In this document: piece after piece, positions 58,956 through 64,000 of the stretch
How the letters are laid out: each line of letters begins with the position of its first letter
How positions within the stretch are numbered: position 1 is the first letter of the stretch
Source: Proteobacteria bacterium ST_bin14
Lineage (GTDB): Bacteria; Pseudomonadota; Alphaproteobacteria; Sphingomonadales; Sphingomonadaceae
DNA: 64,000 nucleotides
Direction of reading: 5' to 3'
Assembly: GCA_002083655.1 (NCBI GenBank)
Contig: MSXR01000003.1
Location: 1 to 64,000, forward strand
Notes under the pieces: model-generated
The model's database searches: none
What the model saw: only the letters and a program-made list of their open reading frames with translations
What the model was told of the DNA's origin: nothing
Program-made: the position numbers and the translations under genes

Positions 58956-60542
58956 CTAGCTTGCCTTGGGCGGCACCACCGCAGGCGCGCCCATATCCAC
59001 CGGCGCGCAATCATAGACCAGCCACTCATCGGGCCGGGCGGGCAGGGCATCACGGATCAAGGTTTGCTGCCGGGCGAGCAATTGGCGTTCGGCCTCGCTG
59101 GAGGTGCATGCCTTTTGCTTTACGGCCCCGCGCAGCGCCCGCGCCTTGCTCATCTGGGCGGCGTTCAACAGATACCGGCTTTCCGAATAGCTGCGTGTGG
59201 CCAGATCATATTCCAGCACCGACACGGTCTGTTCGTCGTTGGGCACCAATATCCGGTCCCACTTCGCGCCGTTTTCGGCATATTGGGTGCGCCCGTTCAT
59301 ACAGCCATCTGGCTGCCAGTCGATCGTCAGATCGGTGGGGTTCGACAGGTTGATCCGGCTGCGGTCAGGCGCGATCTTGCACAGCATCTTGCCAAAACTG
59401 GCCTGCGCTTGCGTGGCAGGCAGCGCAACCGGCGCTGCTGCGGGCACCGTCACATCGCCAAATGGCCGGGTGAGAAACACCACTGTCGCGGCGATAATCA
59501 ACACGCCGCCCCCGGCAGCCGACCAGATGGCGCTGCGCCTGCGCCCGCGCGATTCGAAGATGCCGGCACCCCCAACAGCCAGCGCGCCCAGCACCAGCAA
59601 CACGCCGGCAATCGCGATCACATTCTCGCGCTTGCGTTCGGCGGCAAGCTGCGCCTTGTCGAGCGCAATGCCGCGTTGCACCGCCTCTCGCGTGGCGACG
59701 GCCTGCGCATCGGCGGCGCGTGCTTCTGCTGAGCGGAGCTGCGCGTCCTGCCCCTGACGCAGACGTTCCTCTCCGCTGACGCAGGTGGCGGTGGTCTGGG
59801 CAAAGGGCTGCTTTGCTTCGCGCAGGAACGCCGCGATTTCGGAAAAGGCAACCGCAAAGCCAAAGCTCGAATCGCCTTCTTCCGCCTTTGTCACTGCCGA
59901 ATTGGCGCCGATCACCCGACCGCAAACATCCATCAGCGGTCCGCCCGAATTGCCACGTGCGATACCGGCGGTATGGAGCAGAACATCAACGCCCGTCAGC
60001 TTGCGCGTGCCTGAAAAGCCGCCCTGGGATCGCACCGGGCTAAGCGGGCGGATGTAATCAGCAGCGCTCTGTGCGGTCGCGACATCGACATTGCCGGGAT
60101 AACCAAGCGCGATCACGGTCTCGCCATCAGTGGCAATGCCGGGAAACATCGTGAGCGGTGGCAGGCGGGTGCCAGTAAATTCGATCAATGCCAGATCGCG
60201 CTGCGCATCATAGGCGATCAGCTTGCCCTGATAGGATTTGTCACCTTCTGAAGGGACAACGCCGATCACGACATTGTCGGGGTATCGCGCCGCAAGCTCC
60301 ACGACATGCGCGTTGGTAACAATCCGGTTTGGTGAAACGGCAAAGCCGCTACCATGCCCAAAGCCGACCACTTCGCCTTCTGCCGATGCAATCGTTACCA
60401 CGCGCACCACGCCGCGCGCCGCCGCCGAAATGTCATCAGCGCGGGCGGGGGCAGAAAAAGCCATGATCGACAGCAACCCTAGCAGCGCCGGAAACACGCG
60501 CATTTCGGGTAGTGAGAATCGGAACGGGAGGGTCATCTTCAT
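58956..60542 (-). CDS. Membrane-tethered trypsin-like (S1C) serine protease with coiled coil
   Basis: Protein of 528 aa. A signal peptide (MRVFPALLGLLSIMAFSAPARA) is followed by a trypsin-like domain with catalytic His in NAHVV, Asp in RDLALI and Ser in GNSGGP. A coiled coil of about 50 residues (EERLRQGQDAQLRSAEARAA onward) leads to two hydrophobic segments near residues 310-330 and 345-365, and a final Cys-containing domain with YDCAPVD. No PDZ domain is seen, unlike DegP. The layout suggests a protease held at the membrane by a two-helix hairpin. ATG at 60542 or 60536 both fit. Confidence 0.83.
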   Translation of the reverse strand: MKMTLPFRFSLPEMRVFPALLGLLSIMAFSAPARADDISAAARGVVRVVTIASAEGEVVGFGHGSGFAVSPNRIVTNAHVVELAARYPDNVVIGVVPSEGDKSYQGKLIAYDAQRDLALIEFTGTRLPPLTMFPGIATDGETVIALGYPGNVDVATAQSAADYIRPLSPVRSQGGFSGTRKLTGVDVLLHTAGIARGNSGGPLMDVCGRVIGANSAVTKAEEGDSSFGFAVAFSEIAAFLREAKQPFAQTTATCVSGEERLRQGQDAQLRSAEARAADAQAVATREAVQRGIALDKAQLAAERKRENVIAIAGVLLVLGALAVGGAGIFESRGRRRSAIWSAAGGGVLIIAATVVFLTRPFGDVTVPAAAPVALPATQAQASFGKMLCKIAPDRSRINLSNPTDLTIDWQPDGCMNGRTQYAENGAKWDRILVPNDEQTVSVLEYDLATRSYSESRYLLNAAQMSKARALRGAVKQKACTSSEAERQLLARQQTLIRDALPARPDEWLVYDCAPVDMGAPAVVPPKAS

Positions 60543-60617
60543 GACTGACTGTCTGGCACCAAGCCGACCGTCATAAAAGCGGCAATCGCCTTTGCCATTG
60601 CTAATCTTGGCGGATGG

Positions 60618-62270
60618 TCAATCACTCGCGGGCGAACCAGCTTTGGCATTTTCGGCACCGTCGGGCTTGGTGTTGGTGTCTTTATTTTTATCATGAGGGG
60701 CTGTGGCGCCGTTCTGGCCACCATTTTCGAGCGGACTCGACGAACGGCCTTTGGTCATGAACGCCAGCGCCGCCTTTGGTCCGTTCTTGTCCAGAACGTC
60801 GATCGTGGCGCTCGCCAATGCGGCAAGCCCCCCGCCATGCGGGCTGAAGGCTACCGGACCAAGCGCCAAGCGCGCGATAGCGGCGTTGCCCTGGGTCAAA
60901 AACATGCCCGCCGCCGTCATCCGCAGCCCGGGATCGAAGGGAGCAAGCTCATAGGCATAGGCCAGGGCGTCTTGCGCATTTTTGGTGGGCGTCTGGCCCG
61001 CCGCCAGAAAGCTTTCGTAAAACAGAAACAACGCCTCGGCATTTTCCAGGTCAATCTTGTTGGCCGCGAGGAAAGAGCGCCGCACCGCCGTCCAACGCGC
61101 CGGATCTCTTACGCCATTGCGCACCGCCACAGCCATCGCGGTCCTCCCTTGGTAAATCAGCGCCGCAAAGTTGCGTGGATCAGCGGCGATGGCACGGTCG
61201 GCAGCCGCTTTGGCCGCATCAAATTGTTCGGCATCATGCGCGGCCTCGGCTAACACCGCCTGCACAACAGGATCTTTGGGAAAGGGGGCGGCCAGCTTGT
61301 CGGCCAGCGCATAAACGGCAGGCGCTGTGGCGCGATTGACACCGCGCGTCGAGCGCAGGAGCGCTGGCATCACCGCAGCCGCACCGGGCGACAAGGGAGT
61401 CACTTCAACCGGCCCGATACCAAGCGCAGCAGGCTCCAGGACAAATCCTGACAGGCGATTGGCCGCATAACGATTCAATTGCTTATCGAGCGCGCCGAGA
61501 TCGCCGAATACGGCAGCAGCTTCGATCGTGCTCTTGCCACTGTTCAGGGCCTTCACATAGGCCGATAACAGCGATCGGCGTTCGGATGACACCATCAAGT
61601 AATGCGTCAACAGCCAGCCGCGCCCATAGATTTGTGTTTTCTTGTCCAGCGGCAATGCATTGATGTCTGCAGCGATGATCTGCTTCATTGACATGCTAGG
61701 CAACAGGATGTCGCGAGCGCGGTACTGTGGCGCAGCGCCAATGGTGATCCCGCCATCCTTGTTGAATAAGGCAGTGGCGGTGAATTCGGCGAATCCTTCT
61801 GTATACCAGGCCGGGAAGGCCAGATTTGGCCAGCTTGAGATCATGAAATGATGAGCATATTCGTGCAGAAGCACCGTTTGTGCGCTTAGTCCAAGCTGGC
61901 CTTCGCCCACGCCCTGGCGCGGCACAAAGGCGACTGCCCCTGTCGCGCGCGGCAGGTAAAAGCCGGCGGTGCCGCTCTGCCCCTTGCCCGCAAGCTTGGC
62001 CACATCGCCTGTATCATCAACAACATAAACGGTCAGTCGACGCGAAGAAGAAGCACCGTCATCATCCTTGCTGAATAAGACGCGCAATGCGCGGTCAAAT
62101 CGTTCCAGCTTGGTCGCAAAGGCACGTAGCCGTTCGGGCTTGTCATCGGCATAAACGACAAAATGGGCAGACCGCGCCTGATGCCAATCGGCGCTGGCCG
62201 GGGCGGCTGGCGCAATAACCAGTGCAACCAACCCAGCAAACCAGCCCCGCGCCATGCCGCGAATAGCCAT
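60618..62270 (-). CDS. Exported HExxH protein with TPR-like repeats (peptidase MA-like)
   Basis: Protein of 550 aa. Signal peptide MAIRGMARGWFAGLVALVIAPAAPASA. A peptidase-MA-type domain contains HEYAHH (136-141) and WYTEGFAEF with Glu at 158, the gluzincin pattern. The C-terminal half has repeated helical pairs (AVLAEAAHDAEQFDAAKAAADRAIAADPRNFAALIYQGR) typical of TPR, ending in a polar Asn/Lys/Asp-rich tail. GGGAGGGG precedes the ATG at 62270; a TTG at 62291 is less likely. Its position just upstream of the S1C protease gene, on the same strand, suggests joint work in the envelope. Substrate unknown. Confidence 0.78.
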   Translation of the reverse strand: MAIRGMARGWFAGLVALVIAPAAPASADWHQARSAHFVVYADDKPERLRAFATKLERFDRALRVLFSKDDDGASSSRRLTVYVVDDTGDVAKLAGKGQSGTAGFYLPRATGAVAFVPRQGVGEGQLGLSAQTVLLHEYAHHFMISSWPNLAFPAWYTEGFAEFTATALFNKDGGITIGAAPQYRARDILLPSMSMKQIIAADINALPLDKKTQIYGRGWLLTHYLMVSSERRSLLSAYVKALNSGKSTIEAAAVFGDLGALDKQLNRYAANRLSGFVLEPAALGIGPVEVTPLSPGAAAVMPALLRSTRGVNRATAPAVYALADKLAAPFPKDPVVQAVLAEAAHDAEQFDAAKAAADRAIAADPRNFAALIYQGRTAMAVAVRNGVRDPARWTAVRRSFLAANKIDLENAEALFLFYESFLAAGQTPTKNAQDALAYAYELAPFDPGLRMTAAGMFLTQGNAAIARLALGPVAFSPHGGGLAALASATIDVLDKNGPKAALAFMTKGRSSSPLENGGQNGATAPHDKNKDTNTKPDGAENAKAGSPASD

Positions 62271-62315
62271 CGCCTTACCCCTCCCGATCAACTTTCTTCG
62301 TTTAGCATGCTGAAC

Positions 62316-64000
62316 TTAGACGAAGCTATACGGATCGACATCAACGGCAATCCGCACCTTTGCCGGATAGCGGAGCACGCCCAGCCAATCGCGGATTACA
62401 TCCTGCACGTCCAACGCACGGCGAGCATGCACCAGCAGGCGAAACCGGTGGCGACCGCGCAGCATCGCCAGCGGCGCGGGGGCGGGGCCATAGACGTACA
62501 TGCCGTCGCGGTCGGGTGCGGTGCGCTTGATTTCGCGTGCCAGTTCCTCGGCGGCCTGGCGATCTTCGGATGAAATGATAATCGCGGCGTAACGACCAAA
62601 GGGCGGGGCATCCGCCTCGCGCCGGGCCTCGGTCTCTGCCGCGTAAAATGCATCGGCATCACCCTTTACCAACGCCTGCATCACCGCAGCCTGGGGGCTG
62701 TGCGTCTGGATGAAAACATGGCCGGGCTTGCGTTCGCGCCCCGCGCGGCCGGCAACCTGGCTGATCTGTTGAAAGGTGCGCTCCGCTGCGCGCAAATCGC
62801 CGCCGCCCAGCCCCAGATCAGCATCAATCACGCCAACAAGTGTCAAATTGGGAAAATGATATCCCTTGGTCACCAGCTGGGTACCAATGACGATGTCGAT
62901 ATCGCCTGCCTCCATCCGCTGCACGAACTCGGCAGCCTTGGCGGGCGACCATAATGTGTCTGAGGTGACGACCGCGCGTTTTGCGTCTGGCCAATATAGC
63001 GCCACTTCGTCCGCGATCCGCTCCACCCCCGGCCCGCACGCCACCAGCGTATCGGGGTTGCCGCATTCGGGGCATGCCTCTGGCACCTGCTCCACATGCC
63101 CGCAATGATGGCAGGCAAGGCGACGGACGAGCCGGTGTTCGACCATCCAGGCGGTGCAATTGGGGCACTGAAATCGATGTCCGCAGGTGCGGCACAAGGT
63201 AAGCGGGGCATAGCCGCGCCGGTTGAGGAACAGCAGCACCTGTTCGCCGCGCGCGCGCGTTTCATCGATCGCGCGCACCAGTCGCGGCGCGATCCAGCGG
63301 CCGCGTTCGGGCGGCTCGGCGATCAAGTCAATCGCCTCGATCACCGGCATTTGCGCGGCACCATATCGGCCCGGCAATTTCAGTTCGGCATAGCGGCCAA
63401 GCGCCACCTGATGCCGCGTTTCAATCGCTGGCGTGGCGGACGCGAGCACCACCGGGCAGCCCTCAAACTTCGCGCGCATCACCGCCACATCACGGGCGTG
63501 ATAATGCACCCCATCTTCCTGCTTGAAGCTGGTTTCATGCGCTTCATCAACGATGATCAGCCCCAGTCGGGCATAGGGCAGGAACAGCGCAGATCGCGCC
63601 CCCACCGTCACCAGCGCCTCGCCACTGGCAATCGCCCGCCACGCCCGGCGGCGCTGCGACTGGCGCAGGTCCGAATGCCACGCCACCGGCGCGCAGCCGA
63701 ACCGTGCGGCAAAGCGCGTCAGAAATGGTTCGGTCAGCGCAATTTCGGGCAACAGCACCAATGTTTGCCGCCCCGCACGAATTGCCGCCGCAATCGCTTC
63801 AAAATAGACTTCAGTCTTGCCGGAACCCGTTACCCCGTCGAGCAAGGTTGGCGCAAAGCCCTGATCCGTCACCGCTGCCGCCAGCACGCCTGCCGCTGCT
63901 GCCTGATCGCTCGACAAAGCGGGCGGGGCAAAATCGGGATCGGGCAGCGGATAGGGGCTGTCGATCGCCACCTCCACCGCCGCAATCGCGCCCGCCTTCA
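62316..64000 (-). CDS. priA: Primosomal protein N' (PriA), 5' end outside the window
   Basis: Replication-restart helicase, C-terminal 561 residues or so, with the gene continuing past the right edge. Motifs: Walker A LDGVTGSGKTEVYFE, DEAH box in IIVDEAHETSFKQ, zinc-binding Cys pairs (LCRTCGHRFQCPNC, ACHHCG, ACPECG) and helicase motifs GTQLVTKGYHFPN and QVAGRAGR. The N-terminal DNA-binding domain is not included. It restarts stalled forks in the cytosol. The stop lies 46 bases from the start of the HExxH protein gene. Confidence 0.96.
   Translation of the reverse strand, partial: KAGAIAAVEVAIDSPYPLPDPDFAPPALSSDQAAAAGVLAAAVTDQGFAPTLLDGVTGSGKTEVYFEAIAAAIRAGRQTLVLLPEIALTEPFLTRFAARFGCAPVAWHSDLRQSQRRRAWRAIASGEALVTVGARSALFLPYARLGLIIVDEAHETSFKQEDGVHYHARDVAVMRAKFEGCPVVLASATPAIETRHQVALGRYAELKLPGRYGAAQMPVIEAIDLIAEPPERGRWIAPRLVRAIDETRARGEQVLLFLNRRGYAPLTLCRTCGHRFQCPNCTAWMVEHRLVRRLACHHCGHVEQVPEACPECGNPDTLVACGPGVERIADEVALYWPDAKRAVVTSDTLWSPAKAAEFVQRMEAGDIDIVIGTQLVTKGYHFPNLTLVGVIDADLGLGGGDLRAAERTFQQISQVAGRAGRERKPGHVFIQTHSPQAAVMQALVKGDADAFYAAETEARREADAPPFGRYAAIIISSEDRQAAEELAREIKRTAPDRDGMYVYGPAPAPLAMLRGRHRFRLLVHARRALDVQDVIRDWLGVLRYPAKVRIAVDVDPYSFV

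Overview
The window is a 64 kb stretch of a high-GC alphaproteobacterial chromosome, most likely from the Sphingomonadales. The pointers are an F1 ATP synthase operon of order atpH-atpA-atpG-atpD-atpC with a very short epsilon subunit, a methionine synthase split into two genes behind metF and an ArsR-methyltransferase regulator, PhaR with a short PhaC-like hydrolase, a very large lower-GC TonB-dependent receptor, DUF1203 and DUF4893 proteins, and many C/G-rich intergenic inverted repeats. This assignment comes from gene content and style and was not checked by a search. I saw no rRNA, tRNA, CRISPR array, integrase, transposase or prophage gene. Coding density is very high and no gene-free stretch reaches 300 bases.

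Layout. 0-7.6 kb: NUDIX hydrolase, AI-2E-type permease, MDR oxidoreductase, GNAT acetyltransferase, membrane-anchored zinc peptidase, then an operon of a DUF3734 patatin, 3-hydroxybutyrate dehydrogenase and a DUF4893 lipoprotein. 7.7-11.4 kb: ScfR-like regulator, ferredoxin-NADP reductase, and a minus-strand operon of two small lipoproteins and an aldo/keto reductase. 11.5-17.2 kb: methionine operon (SahR-like regulator, metF, metH in two parts) behind a perfect 20-bp palindrome. 17.4-27.9 kb: exported beta-helix protein, alkaline-phosphatase-family hydrolase, DsbD-like reductase, RNase H-fold protein, GST, FAD dehydrogenase, sterol-desaturase-family enzyme with a membrane-spanning AraC regulator, and two small lipoproteins. 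28-32.4 kb: valine catabolism (acyl-CoA dehydrogenase, VOC protein, 3-hydroxyisobutyryl-CoA hydrolase, enoyl-CoA hydratase, 3-hydroxyisobutyrate dehydrogenase). 32.5-39.1 kb: MHS transporter, alanine racemase, TonB-dependent receptor. 39.4-42.2 kb: polyhydroxyalkanoate locus (phaA, PhaC-like hydrolase, phaR). 42.3-47.7 kb: exported amidohydrolase, exported predicted methyltransferase, small membrane protein, twin-DTG aspartic protease with PDZ, orphan CpaF ATPase. 47.9-53.4 kb: F1 ATP synthase operon with an unknown lipoprotein gene between atpG and atpD. 53.7-64 kb: chemoreceptor, dienelactone hydrolase, Ada, DUF1203, CPBP protease, a membrane-tethered S1C protease, an exported HExxH/TPR protein, and the C-terminal part of PriA running off the right edge.

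Functional links. Carbon storage recurs: phaA, the PhaC-like gene and phaR form one locus, and the patatin-bdhA operon 34 kb away could mobilise the same polymer. The valine cluster feeds acyl-CoA metabolism. The methionine operon looks locally autoregulated. The strongest candidate for something undescribed is the lipoprotein gene stitched between atpG and atpD by one-base stop/start overlaps on both sides. Other leads are the exported methyltransferase, the PDZ aspartic protease, the paired envelope proteases near the right end, and a Cys-containing periplasmic loop in the MHS transporter.
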